A stretch of DNA of 64,000 nucleotides. It comes from Adiantum capillus-veneris (Eukaryota > Streptophyta > Polypodiopsida > Polypodiales > Pteridaceae). How positions within the stretch are numbered: the first letter of the stretch is position 1; each line of letters opens with the position of its first letter. Under the pieces are notes generated by a model. The model had not been told where the DNA came from, did no database searches, and saw only the letters and a list, made by a program, of their open reading frames with translations. Positions 23,080-34,699 of this stretch are shown piece by piece. Position numbers and translations under genes: made by a program. The stretch is from the NCBI GenBank assembly GCA_014529385.2, contig CM043942.1, positions 18,181,991 through 18,245,990 of the forward strand. Direction: 5' to 3'.

Positions 23080-25600
23080 GTCTGTAGCCCACACCATGCA
23101 GAGGGCAGCTACCCACTCTTTCAACCCTCTCTCTTGTGTTGTGGCGAACAACCCTCCCTGGATCCCTCCTCACCTTTATGCTACCCCATATCCTGATCGT
23201 GCTCTCCATGCCTGCTTTGCCTGTAAACTCGAGACTCCTCCTTCATCCTGCGCTTCATTGACACCATGGAGGTCATTTGCTCCTTCGTTGCAGCGTTGAC
23301 TCCCTAAAAGAAGAAGGCCAAGGTGACGGTGAGCGTCGGTGTACGCCGGCGTTTGGGGAGCAAGGGGCGGTGCAGGATCTTGAAGCACGCTGGCACAGCC
23401 TTGACTCCCTCTCGCGGATCTCAATCAACCAGTAACTCTCTCGCTCTCCCTCTACAATAGACTAACCTTTGCTAGGAGGCAGCTGAAGGCAATGTAACAA
23501 GTGAGTATGACAGTCACATGGAGTTACTCATTGCAAAAGAGATGGTCGTCAACAATAGCCGTAGCATCTCATTAGCTCTTCTACACTCTTCCTTGCTTAA
23601 AGGCTTGCGTATCCACTTGAGTTTGAGGGGTGAGCCGCGTCCTATTGATTTCAACCATCTCGGATAATCTCGAAGGCTGTAGAGAGGATTCATTGGAGTA
23701 CTTTTCATGGTGTCAAACTGGCAAAATGGAAATCACATGGCTTCAAAGTACAACATACAACAAAATTTTAGTACTCATGCTTGGAGTGTCAACCTTTTAT
23801 AGTATTGTGGAGGATGAAGAGGTGATTGACACATTACCACCGGACGACGAGCTGATCAAGAAAATGGAGAAAGAGAACAAGGAGGCGGTAGTTGCAGGCG
23901 TAGCTGCTAGTGAAGGGCAACAGAGTACGGAAAAAGGTGTTTTGAAAAAAACAAAAGGGCAAAAGCATTTAAATGTTGGCCTGTAATTAGTGATGGAAAT
24001 TGCAGAGCCGCTACAATACCTTCTCAGGCGAGCTCGATGCAGAGCGTGCTTGGACATTGACGAGCTGACGATTTTGTTTGTTGAGTCTTTAAGTATTGTA
24101 CTTCATTTAATTTTGTACCCAGACATTGTATCACATCCAGCCTCACATGTAATTTTTACCTTTTCAACACGGTTAATGTCACACTTCATTTCATTTCTTA
24201 CCCATATCGCAAAGGGCGTGGCAATTCAAGAAGGGGCTCCAATAGTTTGAGGCGTCAGGCAGTGCAATTGTGTGGAGAGGATCGACTTTTGATCCCATAC
24301 TCACATGGCCAACGAGTACGATAAAATTTCATTTCATTTCTATATCTCTCTTCCCCATCCCACCAGGATTCCTTACCATGACAGACATTGAGGAAGCTCC
24401 TCGATGACCAGTACAATACATTCTTAGATAAATGCCCCTTGCCGAGCATCCACAAGAATGAATGACGATGATGACCATTTTCGTAATGATTTTGGCGACG
24501 ATAACCTCAACCATATGAGCCTTTGAATCCCACCCTTAAGATGCAAGTCCATCCATTAAGCTCTAATCGCTCAAGCATAAGTCTTGCCAATGGCGCTAGA
24601 CTAAGCAGCTCCTAATAATACCCATACAATTATTGATAAATAGGATCGCCAAGTAGGCATGCACCACTACGATTTCCCTTGGCCCTTGACTTTACAGAAG
24701 GGTTCGATGCAAGTGCACATATTTCAGAAAGATATTTTCATGATCACGATTCAAACTATTAAAATAGAGAACTCTAACCAAACTATTAAAATTAGGTACT
24801 TTAAAATTGCCTAAACACAAGTTGACCTACAAAAATCTATATAATTGATACATACTGCTCTACTCTACTATTAAAATATTCATAATTAATTTTTATGTCT
24901 ATTTTGCATCCTTTCAAATGTAGCCTCCTAACTTTTACTCACGCAGACCATTTGTGTCTTATAGTTTTTATGCCAATTGTAAGTAGGTATGCCACACATT
25001 CGTGTCGATTTCTAACCGGTAACGTAGCATGTCCAATGTATGTCTGCTAGCTGTATGTTTCTTCACAATGATTTCACACTCTAAAGACATAAGATATTCA
25101 TACTTCTGGCACTTTATGGATTTTAATCAAGCACACGCTGGGCACCAATTTGCTAAGGGTACTCATCTCTACGCCAAAATGTGATACCAACTTGGCACTA
25201 CTTTGTTATCAGACCAAAATCCACCGATTATCACAGTCTTGCAAACCAATTTTTTAATTTATATAGCACCTTCATTATCCACGTGTTTGAATCAATTTTA
25301 TTATAAAATTTTGATGTATTTAGAATGCAATGAAATTATTGTTGAATTTAACAAGAAATCGTCTTTAGTACTTGTCTTTGAGAAACACGTTTGCAAATAT
25401 TATTGTAGCCATCTCTCACATTGTGGATTACACTGGTAGTAATTGGACTTTCTATTGGCATCATTTGACATTATGGTATAGCATGAATTTAATTGATTTG
25501 GGGACGATCGTCACATTTGGTATATGTTTCAGCATTCGAATCTATTCTAGTTTGATGCCAAGTAAGTATTTTAATTTTTTGTTTAGTCCATTGGTCACAT
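23080..25600 (+). other. Element D interior, unclassified
   Basis: Mixed sequence without retroelement domains. The longest plus ORF is 23630-23986 (118 codons; Glu/Lys-rich middle TLPPDDELIKKMEKENKEAV); I do not recognise it, and it could be a captured host fragment. Sequence from 24750 to 25590 is strongly AT-rich. Confidence 0.45.
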
Positions 25601-25601
25601 G

Positions 25602-25837
25602 CACACAGATCCGCCGATTTAGGCAGTGTGTAAATGCTCATCTTGGTGTAGATTCGCCTATTTAGGCAACACCAATTATCTGTGCAGATCCGCCGATTTA
25701 GGCAGCACACTGACAAATTGCATATCTATTCACAATGGTAAATGCAGATCCGCCGATATAGGCAGCATTAGTGCAGATTCGCCGATCTAGGCAGCACGTC
25801 TTATTGGTGTAGATTCGCCGATTTAGGCAACACCAAT
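25602..25837. repeat. Array of six hairpin modules with conserved 19-nt core
   Basis: Six copies of AGATCCGCCGATTTAGGCA or close variants, cores at 25607-25625, 25650-25668, 25686-25704, 25746-25764, 25775-25793 and 25811-25829. Each is flanked by arms that are perfect inverted repeats of each other but differ between copies: CACAC/GTGTG, TTGGTGT/ACACCAA, TGTGC/GCACA, AATGC/GCATT, GTGC/GCAC, ATTGGTGT/ACACCAAT. Within the core, GCC and GGC can form a small inner stem. The pairing is maintained despite arm changes. Confidence 0.9.
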
Positions 25838-26272
25838 CACAAAATCATGCTACAGTGGCTGGCCACCACTCTAACTGGTATGATTTTGATACCCGGGTAC
25901 ATAATGACAGTGATTTGGATTTGGACTTATATTGTGGAATTGGAATTGGAATTGGATTGGGATTTCGTATCTGGTGATTATTATGGCAGTGTTCATGTGA
26001 TGACTTGACATTATGAGATTAATGATGAGTGTGACCAATGATATCCTTATTCACCAGGGTAGGACATATACTACTTATTCTAGTGGTATGTGACACTAGA
26101 ATAGGTAGTATGTGGATGACGGCAGGCATAAGCTAAAGTTTTTTAGTTTCATAAATTTTTCTTTTATTATGTGATGTTTTTCACACAACATACTAATCAC
26201 TGTTTTTGACAAGTATTGTTTGCAGATTTTTATCTTCGCAACTGAGGACAGTTGCTTTCCAACGGAGAGGTA
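25838..26272 (+). other. Element D interior, distal
   Basis: Non-coding. It contains TTGGA-type short repeats at 25915-25965 and a purine-rich CGGAGAGG (26263-26270) just before the 3' LTR that may be the polypurine tract. Confidence 0.5.
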
Positions 26273-26721
26273 TGTTATGGAATTGATATCTTATTATTTA
26301 TTGCAGCTGTGACAGGTGGAAAAGGCTTGACCGAGCTAAGCTATTGCAAAAGGATATCATATTTTATGTACATTTTATTATTCAAGTGCTCTTTATGAGC
26401 TTTGGCCATTTATGACCGGCCGTCCAGTTTGTACTCAATTTGACCATTCAAGAAATCTATAAATGAAATACGTGCAAGAGGGAAATGGTCACTCTTGCAC
26501 GGGGGGAGATTGTACCCAGCACTTGTGTCTTGTTCTCTCCTCTCCTCTCTTCGCTCTCGCCGTGCCGGCGTAGCACTCTGCTCTAGGAGGTGCGCCTACA
26601 CGCGTTCGATCGTCGATTATGTGCTCGTGGATTCGCCAGGTATGGAGATTAGTTCGTTTTCTGGTTTGTACTATATTGTTTTTTGGTATTTTGCAGGACA
26701 GCCACGCATCCGTCTGTAGCA
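26273..26721 (+). repeat. 3' LTR of element D
   Basis: 449 bp, TGTTATGG...CTGTAGCA, followed by the ATATC duplication; matches 20762-21250 except for the CT-rich deletion and scattered substitutions. Confidence 0.9.
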
Positions 26722-26726
26722 ATATC

Positions 26727-27044
26727 ATCCGCAAATGAAGCGTATTCTGGTTTCACGGGATGTAGTGCCTATTACTGATGCAGATGTACATGATGTACTT
26801 GATGAGGAAAGGGCTGAAAATGAGCAGGCTAGAGGTATGCCAAAATGGCTGGTGCACACTTTGCGTGACAATAAATTGGATGCACCTTTGTCTAGTCATA
26901 CTCGTTCAAGCTCTCGCTATGCATCTTATGCATCAGATTGTTATGCTTTCGCTGTGTCTAGCTTACATGATGTTGAGGAGCCTCTGTCTTTTGATGAAGC
27001 ACAGAATTCAGCAAATTGGATGGCTGCCATGCAGTCAGAATATA
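26727..27044 (+). pseudogene. Copia E integrase-RT linker
   Basis: Continues pol after element D: an Asp/Glu-rich linker (VHDVLDEERAENEQ) then EEPLSFDEAQNSANWMAAMQ, the conserved approach to Copia RT. It is cut after SEY by CACTA F; the next codons are at 34700. Confidence 0.88.
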
Positions 27045-27080
27045 CACTACAAGAGGCTCTTCATATTAGCGATGCTCACA

Positions 27081-27238
27081 CAGCGACGCTCAAAAAAAAA
27101 ATTCCCGGCGTCGCTATGAGCGTCGCTATAAGCGTCGCAAATTTCTTTGTAAATTTGCGACGCTCATAGCGACGCCGGTTGGGGTAAAAAAATAACCGAG
27201 CGCGTCCAAAAACTCAGATCTCAGATCTGAGTTTTTCG
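27081..27238. repeat. Left subterminal repeats and palindrome of F
   Basis: GCGTCGCTAT units at 27105-27140 face inverted copies at 27155-27175, forming a long hairpin. A second near-perfect palindrome, AAAACTCAGATCT then AGATCTGAGTTTT around a single C, lies at about 27209-27235. Subterminal repeats are the usual binding sites of the CACTA-encoded DNA-binding protein. Confidence 0.85.
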
Positions 27239-27272
27239 GCGCCCTCAAGCAAGGAGCAGGTAACGCTCTCCC

Positions 27273-27333
<61 letters not shown>

Positions 27334-27484
27334 CTTCTCCACACACACACACACACACACACGAGGAGAGGAAGGAGAGCCAGGTATCCTCCTTCCCTCT
27401 CCTCATTCTCATGTTCCCTTCCCCTCTTTCTCTCTCCCTCTCTCTCTCTCTCACACACACACATACACACACACACATAGTGTT

Positions 27485-27528
<44 letters not shown>

Positions 27529-27760
27529 AACAAAAACAAAAACGCACACACACATACATAAACAAAGAATGCACACACACATTGAGAGAGAAAAAGAGAG
27601 AGAGAGCATGCATAAACAAAAAACGCACGCATTGAGAGAGGAAAAGAGAGAGAGAACATGCATAAACAAAAAACGCACACATTGAGAGAGGAAAAGAGAG
27701 AGAAAACATGCATACGATCCAAAAAAACGCACACACATTGAGAGAGAAAGAGAGAGAAAC
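27239..27760. repeat. Simple-repeat block: (CT)n, (CA)n and (GA)n
   Basis: CT tract 27276-27329, CA tract about 27339-27362, a second CT/CA pair 27428-27477, GA tract 27487-27524. Then come four spaced copies of a GAGAGAGAAAAGAGAGA / ACATGCATAAACAAAAAACGCACAC-type unit with period about 58 bp (27580-27750). Long ORFs here are repeat artefacts. Confidence 0.85.
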
Positions 27761-28767
27761 TAATTTAACGTCGTAGGAAACTAATTAAAATTAAAAGACC
27801 TAAAGATCTAGCCGACGAGGAGTTGAACTCAAGACCTATTATTCAAGAGGGAAATGGCATAATCAATCTATCATACTTGGCATGGGTGATAGAAAGGTTA
27901 TACCATTTATCTCTTTTTATTGGCACACGCGCACACACACAAGAAGAAGAGAGTTATAACGTCGTAGGAAACTATCTTAAAAGACGTTAAAGATTAGGTT
28001 ATATGTAGACTTACATTAAATTAGATTTAGGTTTATTTTTAACTAGATTTATGTTTATTTAAGCTAGATTTAGATTTACGTTATATTAGATTAGATTTAG
28101 GTCTCCATAGACTGCGATGCCTGCATGAAGCGGGTGAAGAAAGCCCTCAATGGAATATAGGGTATTGCTGCCTTCACTCATGGTGGGCTTCGTCGATCCA
28201 AAAGTACTGGTGAAATGTCTTCAGAAGATAGGGAAGAAGGTGGATCTTCAGGGCGGCAAGAGTCACTACATCCCCGACACAATGACCATCTAGACAACCT
28301 CTAGTCATTAGACTTACGTTAAATTAGATTTAGCTTTATTTTTAGTTAGATTTACGTTTATTTAGATTTACGCTTATTTACGTTAGATCGAGTCCACGCA
28401 AGAATTACTTACGGTTTAGGGTTTAGAGTTAGACGAACAGTGAAAAGATCTACTGTGAAAAGATGTTAAGATGAAGTGAAGTGCTACAGCTAGAGAAGAG
28501 GCAAAGGGGTTTTGTCCACTACATGCAGTATCATGTAGACGTGGGTGTGTAGATTTCTTGTACCCACAAATATAGGTATTGACCAATAAAGACGAGATTA
28601 TAACCCGGTGGTTCTGATCTCCGTGCACCTCTAGACCGAGGTGTGCGGGGATTGGACATGACTAGAGAATGTGAGGTAAAGAGAGAGAGAGAGAGAGAGA
28701 GATAAGACGAAGAATTCCAATAGAATATTAAATTTGTTGTCCAGGTAATAATTTTTTTATCCTCATT
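27761..28767 (+). other. F 5' non-coding region
   Basis: AT-rich; short TTAGATTTAGGTTTATTT-like repeats at 28015-28100 and 28310-28390, and a GA tract at 28680-28702. No ORF recognised. Presumably the transposase promoter/5' leader. Confidence 0.5.
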
Positions 28768-31700
28768 ATGAGTAGCGACGAGGATGTGGGACCGTCCAAC
28801 CGAAACACCTATCTCTCAACGAGGGTCTTATGTCCTTGTAATCAATGCAAGCATGCTGTGCGACGGACAAGACGTGTTTCTTTGCAGCACGTTCGCAAAT
28901 TTGGCGAGTTCGATCCATCTATTATAGATCGAGTTGTTGGTAATTATAACTCGTCGGACTCTGACGCTGGCCAACAAGCAGCAATCTTGCAACCCAATAG
29001 ACGTGTTCGCAGGCGCTTTGGTCAAGCAGCATATGTGAGGCCACAAGATGTAGCCTCTGACAGCTCGGGGGATGATCATGCAGAGCACATTCCCAACGAG
29101 GCAATGTTTGAGCCCGAGATTGATGAAATGATCGAGACGATCATGGATTCAGAAAGGCTTATCTATGATGATATGAAAAGTGAAGCCGATACGCCATTGT
29201 ATAATGGAGCACGTATGTCTAGATTGAAAGCACTCCTGGTTCTTCTCAACATGCAGGCAAAGTTTGGATGGAGTGACACTAGCGTCACAGCGCTTTTCAG
29301 GTGATCTATTACAATTAGTTTACTTTAATAGAACTCTAAATGTACAATGATCTGATAGCTTTTTACACAACTGTATCATATTTTTATGCTGTGTAGATTG
29401 CTGAAAGAGCACATACTACCAGCTGACAATGTGATGCCAGATTCCCGAGATGAAGCAAGAAAGATTTTGCGAAACTTGGGGATGGATTACAATTCTATCC
29501 ACGCTTGTCCTAATGACTGCATTCTTTTCAGAGGGGAATACACAGACATGGAGAAGTGTCCGAAATGTGATTCCGAAAGATATCGAGTAGATCTCCACGG
29601 GACAAAAATTCCACAAAAGGTTTTGCGACATTTTCCTCTGCTTCCTCGCATCAAGCATTTCTTCGAATGTAAGTCCATGGCCGCCCTAGCATCATGGCAT
29701 GAGGAGAATAAATCTTCGGATGGTGTGCTACGAATTCCTGCAGATTGCGCAGCCTGGAAACATATAGATGGAACATGGTCGGATTTTGCCAGGGAAGCTC
29801 GAAATTTGCGCTTAGGCCTGGCTATGGATGGCGTAAATCCATTTGGTCAAAGATCAACATCTTACAGTGTATGGCCCGTTGTCATCGTCAACTACAACAT
29901 TACCCCGTGGTTGACTACGAAGAAGGGGCACCTATGGCTAAGCTTGATTGTGCCAGGGCGATATAAAGTGGGGAATATGGATGTGTATCTTCGTCCACTA
30001 TTGGAAGAGCTACAACAATTGTGGATTGGCATAGAGGTGGTGGATATGAGCCGACACACAGGACGACGGAATGCTTTGATCAGAGGCATTCTAATGTGGA
30101 CCATGCATGACTATCCCGGGCTAACAGAATGCTCAGGTGATCTATTGACACTCCTCACTCAGACACTGTAAATATTGTTTTTTCCCATAGTTGATCTATT
30201 ATCATGTGTATACATGCAGGCAGACATAGCGAGAACCACGAATATAATTGTCAATCCATGGGACGAAGCTGACTCGACTAGTGCATAGAGGCTAGTACAA
30301 AGGTCATCAAGCGTATCTTCCAGAGAATCATGTGTTACGCGACGGCTTTTTGGGAAGAGAGCCACCAAGGATGTCTGCACAAGCATGGTTAGAGCAGAAG
30401 GAGATGTGCAATGACGGATTGCCTCCAGGGATGAAGAGACTATCTCTATGGTACGAGTTACCATACTGGCCCCGACTCATGATCAATCACTTGCTCGATC
30501 CAATGCACATATTCAAGAATGTGGGTAATCTACTATGGGACCATTTGACCGGCAAGAAAGATACTTTGGGAGCCAGAGTTGACCTTAGAAATGTGGATCG
30601 TATGGAGCAATATTGGCCGCAAACAGCGTCTGATGGATCGATAAAACTCCCTAAAGCACCATGGATTTTCACAGGAGCCCAAGAACGCAAAGTAAAAGAG
30701 GCCATTTGATCTTTGCGGACCCCCACTGGCGTAATGCACTCGCTCCGAACGTGTTTTACTAAAGAAGGAAAGCTTACCGGTTTGAAGTCACACGATTGGC
30801 ATAAAATGTGTCAGGTACGTTCATAGTGGTCTTTAATATCATTGCATAAAATGTGGACTTTAATATCATTGCTGCACATACTTTACAGTTTATTTTACCG
30901 ATTGCCATTGAGGGATGTTTGTCTCTCAACATCCGTAACACAATCTACAAACTTGCAAAGCTGGTGCAATGGATCTCACAAAAGGAGATCAACGTAGACT
31001 CCATACCATTCGCCAAACTAAATGCTACGGAGCTTGTGTGCATGTTTGAGAAACATTTTCCTACTACCATGCTAACCATTCAGGTGCATCTTCTTGTTCA
31101 CATAGTTGATGAGGTGGAAATAGTTGGCACAGTTCATTCCGGATGGATGTTCTTCTTAGAGCGTTTCATGAAAACGCTTAAGGGATATGTGCGTCAAAAG
31201 GCACGTCCGGAGGGTAGCATGGCAGAAGGTTGGTTGGTATCAGAGTCCCTAGTGTACATTGGAGAGTGGCTAGACGGATTTGATAAATCCCGGGACACGC
31301 TATGGCGAACCATAGATGATGAGCGCATATCTGGGATTGTCATGTGCAATCTCGGTGTTGAGAAGAAGATGACGGAAGATCTAGAGGCTAAAATCAACCG
31401 ATTTTGCATGCTTCACAATCCAGTGATGCAAAAGTGGATTTCACAATATGAGGATGCAAAGCAAGAGCGACAAAGGGCACGAATCGAGTGGAGACGGGGA
31501 AGACGACCACCGATGCACTATCCAGCGGTTCTGGAGAGCCTACCAACCTTCATGAGCTTAAGATGGTTGCACAACCAATTGAAAAGCGCACAACAATGCG
31601 GTGACGAAGTGACTGAAGAAGAGTGGGAGTACTCTCGGGGTTGCGCGACCAAGGTAAGTTTGCAATGTACGACTAGCAAGTGACTTTATTTATAAACGTT

Positions 31701-32486
31701 TGAACGGCCACTCATAATCTTTGTTCGTTGTAGTATAAGTCATACACAGCAGCATGGTGTAAAGGTCGACATTTTAGGGTGGAACGAATTGACAAAAAGC
31801 GTTTTACTCAAGATTGTGGAATCATGGCAAAATTTGAACAGTCTAGTCGACGACGTTCCTCTGATGCAGATCCTGTGGTGGCGGAACTCACTTACTTTGG
31901 CACGCTGCAAGAGATTTTGAGGATCGATTACAGAGGATTTTTTGTCGACTTGTTCGACGTGCAATGGTTCAAGATAATCATGGAGGGTCGCAACGCTACT
32001 GTGCGTAGAGGAGAGTCTGGTTTTCTTGAGGTGGATTCTAATAAGAAATGGACTGACCTAAGAGACACTTTCGTACTACCCAAGCATTGTGAACAAGTAA
32101 GTATATAAATAGTTAACATCCCCCTTTTACAAGTTATGTGCTTGAAAACTCTCATGTAAGTTATGTGGCTCTGGCAGGTAATATTTCATCCTACAAAGTC
32201 TACATCAAACTGGTGGTATGTCATAGAGGTAGCCCCTCGTAGTGCAAGGACGTATGAAGGCTACCATGTGTCAATCACAACGACATCAATGGAGGATATC
32301 AGAGAAGATGCTCAATCAGAAGCCGCTGCGGTGGTGCCAGACGAGCATCAAGATGCTACTACTCTATATGGGATGCATGCAGAGGAGCTACAAAATGAAA
32401 CAGAGGATATGTGTTTAAACGGAGAGCTCTATATAGATATAGGAAGTTGTGCTGAGTTATGCGAGGATGAGAGAGAGATCTCTTAA
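28768..32486 (+). pseudogene. TNP2-like CACTA transposase (six exons, broken in exon 3)
   Basis: Exons inferred from GT-AG borders and frame continuity: 28768-29300, 29397-30136, 30220-30814, 30889-31653, 31734-32096, 32178-32486. Exon 1 has LCPCNQCKHAVRR, the Cys cluster of the transposase-associated domain. Exon 2 holds the Transposase_21 core (LAMDGVNPFGQ, SLIVPGRYKVGNMDVYLRPL). Exon 3 continues it (LPPGMKRLSLWYELPYWPRL, LDPMHIFKNVGNLL). Exon 4 is DUF4218-like (GWMFFLERFMKTLKGYVRQ, ARPEGSMAEGW). Exons 5-6 are DUF4216-like (ELTYFGTLQEILRIDYRG). Exon 3 carries a TAG near 30295, an upstream frame problem and a TGA at 30707, so no full protein is made. It would cut and join the CACTA ends. Confidence 0.88.
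30226..30294 (+). other. Transposase exon segment shared with element C LTRs
   Basis: About 67 bp (from AGCGAGAACCACG to GCATAGAGGCTA) are nearly identical to 40967-41033 and 59106-59172 inside the LTRs of element C. Here the segment occupies the normal position of the TNP2 core just before YKGHQAYLPENHVLRDG. One frame reads TKLTRLVHRG, which fits the family. Confidence 0.8.
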
Positions 32487-32758
32487 AGCCACAAATATTG
32501 TATTTGAACAATTTTGCTCCGTGTTGTAAAAGCTCTGGCTCTCTAAGTACCTTCCATGGTGTATAACGCACTTTTCTACTCGCGCTCACATCTTTTGATT
32601 GAAAATTCTGAGTTTTCGACTTGCCTCTTCTATCACTCGATTCATTGCGTCATTGTATTTATATGCGTCATTATGTCATTGTATTTAATGGTCTTTGCGT
32701 CATTGTCTACTCTATTCATTCAATATTAAGTTTAAATATTCGTGTGTTTAATGCAGGT

Positions 32759-34072
32759 ATGGATGATGAGGAGTTTCTTTCTTCTTTGTCACCACAGCAG
32801 AGACAGTGGTACGTGGAGCATCATCGCTCTGGCGCATCATCGCGCGTTCCTACACCATCCGCATCTCCCTCTCTTTCGGAGCATTCGGCGCGCTCCGAAG
32901 CTTCGGCGTCGACGAGACGAGCTTCACACTCGTCTAGACACCGACGCTCTAGTGGTGGCGGTGGCGGTTGTTGTGGGGATTCCGCCACCGATGCCTCCAC
33001 ACCGCCTCGTGTTCGACGAGGCTCTTTACCCTCCCCTTCTTTGCCCGCCCCCACACCAGCCACAGCATCGCCATCTACGCCAGGTTTTGCACGACTAACT
33101 GTTCCTAGAAGCTACACACCTCTACCTACTCCGCCAGGAGCCACCCCACTCGACACTCCTCGCTTCGGGGCCCAGACGCCGATGGAGACACCTGACGTCC
33201 GTACCCCCATCGACACGCCGCTAGAGACCCCTGCCGGGACACCAAGGTTCACGCGTCACCGGCCAGAGGGCTTGCCTTACTCCGTCGACATCAGCGGCGG
33301 CATCATCATGGATGATGACGGCAAGAAGGTGATCTCGCGCATGCGTGGTCTTTGCTCTCAGCTATTTAGACACTACATACTAAACAAATGGAGTGAAGTA
33401 CCAAGTGATTTAAAAAACAGAGTCATCAGCATACTTCATGATGAGTTTCCCGTTCCAACACGGGATCAGCGCTTCAATGAAGACCTGATGAAGATTCGAA
33501 TGCGCGAATACTGCAAACACAAGCGTTCCGAAGTGCAAAAAGCAATTAAGAATGGGTGGAACGGGCCAGATTGGCTGGCCAAAGAAGATTGGAAGAATGC
33601 GAAGAAAGCAGCGCGCGAGAATCCCGACAAGTGGAAGCAACAAAAGGATGCAGCCAGAGCGCGAGTAGAGGCAGGGAGCTCGCACCACTTGGGGAGCGGT
33701 GGATGGGCATCATTTGAGGCCGATTTTGTAAGTCTTTTCACATTGCTCTTTATGCATGTTCGATAGTTTAGGGTTTATGAGTTTTTTAGTTCTAACATAA
33801 TGAAATCTTTGTATGTTTTGACAGTGGTCGATGACAGGACGTGATCCCACACCGTACGAGCGCGAGTACGCAGGCAGGAAGGGCTTAAACGCCCTGATGG
33901 ACATTCTCAGTTCTCGCGGCGGCATGGTTAGTATTAGGGTTTACTCTTTTTTATTTTTTGTATTGTTTTATAAATGTCGTTATATGTTTATACTTACTGA
34001 AAGCTGTCTTATTGTCTTTTTTTGCAGAATCCGACAGATACGCTGCTTGGACGCGATGAGACGTCTGACTAG
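32759..34072 (+). CDS. CACTA second gene (TNPA/Ptta-En-Spm-like), apparently intact
   Basis: Three exons 32759-33727, 33825-33926 and 34028-34072 give an uninterrupted protein of about 371 codons starting MDDEEFLSSLSPQQRQW and ending TLLGRDETSD. The first half is Ser/Pro/Thr-rich with repeated TP motifs (TPLDTP, TPMETP, TPIDTP, TPLETP) and a Gly run, and is GC-rich. The second half is basic and helical (NRVISILHDEFP, WNGPDWLAKEDWKNAKKAA), then WASFEADF joined to WSMTGRDPTPYEREYAG. This matches the arrangement of plant En/Spm TNPA-like proteins, which bind subterminal repeats. The start was chosen at 32759, after a likely AG acceptor, because upstream codons are intron-like. Confidence 0.75.
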
Positions 34073-34430
34073 ACGATGTCAGTTTAGCCGTAGCTAGATA
34101 GCATTAGTTTAGGGTTTCTCATAGCTTATGTATCATGAGACGGATTTTATACGTCTTTTTGAACCATGTATATTATTACATTTGTCACCGCAGTTCCTTT
34201 TGCCAATCAATTCTTTATGCCTATGATGTTGTACAATTGTCATTATTACATTTGCCAATCAATTCATTTTGCCTATGATGTGTACAATTGTCAATTTTGC
34301 AAACAATGCATCTTGTGGGTGACTATTTTGGGTCTATTATCTACCTTTGCACTTTTTTTAAAAAGTGAATCAAGTACAATATGGTTGATGGGTGGCAGGG
34401 CATTCAATGCCCTGCCACCAAAAAAAAATT
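34073..34430 (+). other. F 3' non-coding region
   Basis: AT-rich; contains a tandem duplication of about 60 bp (TTTGCCAATCAATTC... at 34198 and 34250). No gene seen. Confidence 0.55.
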
Positions 34431-34680
34431 CTCTCGGGCGTCGCTATAAGCGTCGCTATTTATGGCTCTGTAGCGTCGCTATGAGCGTCGCTATAGTCTT
34501 CTGTGTAAACGTCGCTATAGGCGTCGCTATATGCGTCGCTATATAGCGACGCCTATAGCGACACTCTCGTAGCGACGCTCGTAGCGACGGTTTTAGCGAC
34601 GCCCGTAGCGACGGTTTTAGCGACGCCGGGGGTTATAAAAACCCAATGTATTTCCGTCGCTAACAGCGTCACAAGAGCAC
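34431..34680. repeat. Right subterminal repeats of F
   Basis: At least a dozen GCGTCGCTAT or inverted ATAGCGACGC units between 34437 and 34625, switching orientation near 34540. They match the left subterminal units and precede the right terminal repeat. Confidence 0.9.
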
Positions 34681-34699
34681 ACAACCTCTTGTAGTGATA

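Larger units (their letters stand above)
27045..34696 (+). mobile_element. CACTA (En/Spm) transposon F
   Basis: 7,652-bp DNA transposon with terminal inverted repeats CACTACAAGAGG at 27045-27056 and its complement at 34685-34696, flanked by the 3-bp duplication ATA (27042-27044, 34697-34699). Subterminal regions are packed with GCGTCGCTAT-type repeats in both orientations. It encodes a TNP2-like transposase (28768-32486, broken) and a second gene (32759-34072, intact). It is inserted in Copia E pol. Confidence 0.95.

Noticed and set aside
25602-25837. CRISPR-like array
   Set aside because: Repeat core of 19 nt with irregular spacing and paired variable arms, inside a plant LTR element with no cas genes; hairpin modules explain it better.
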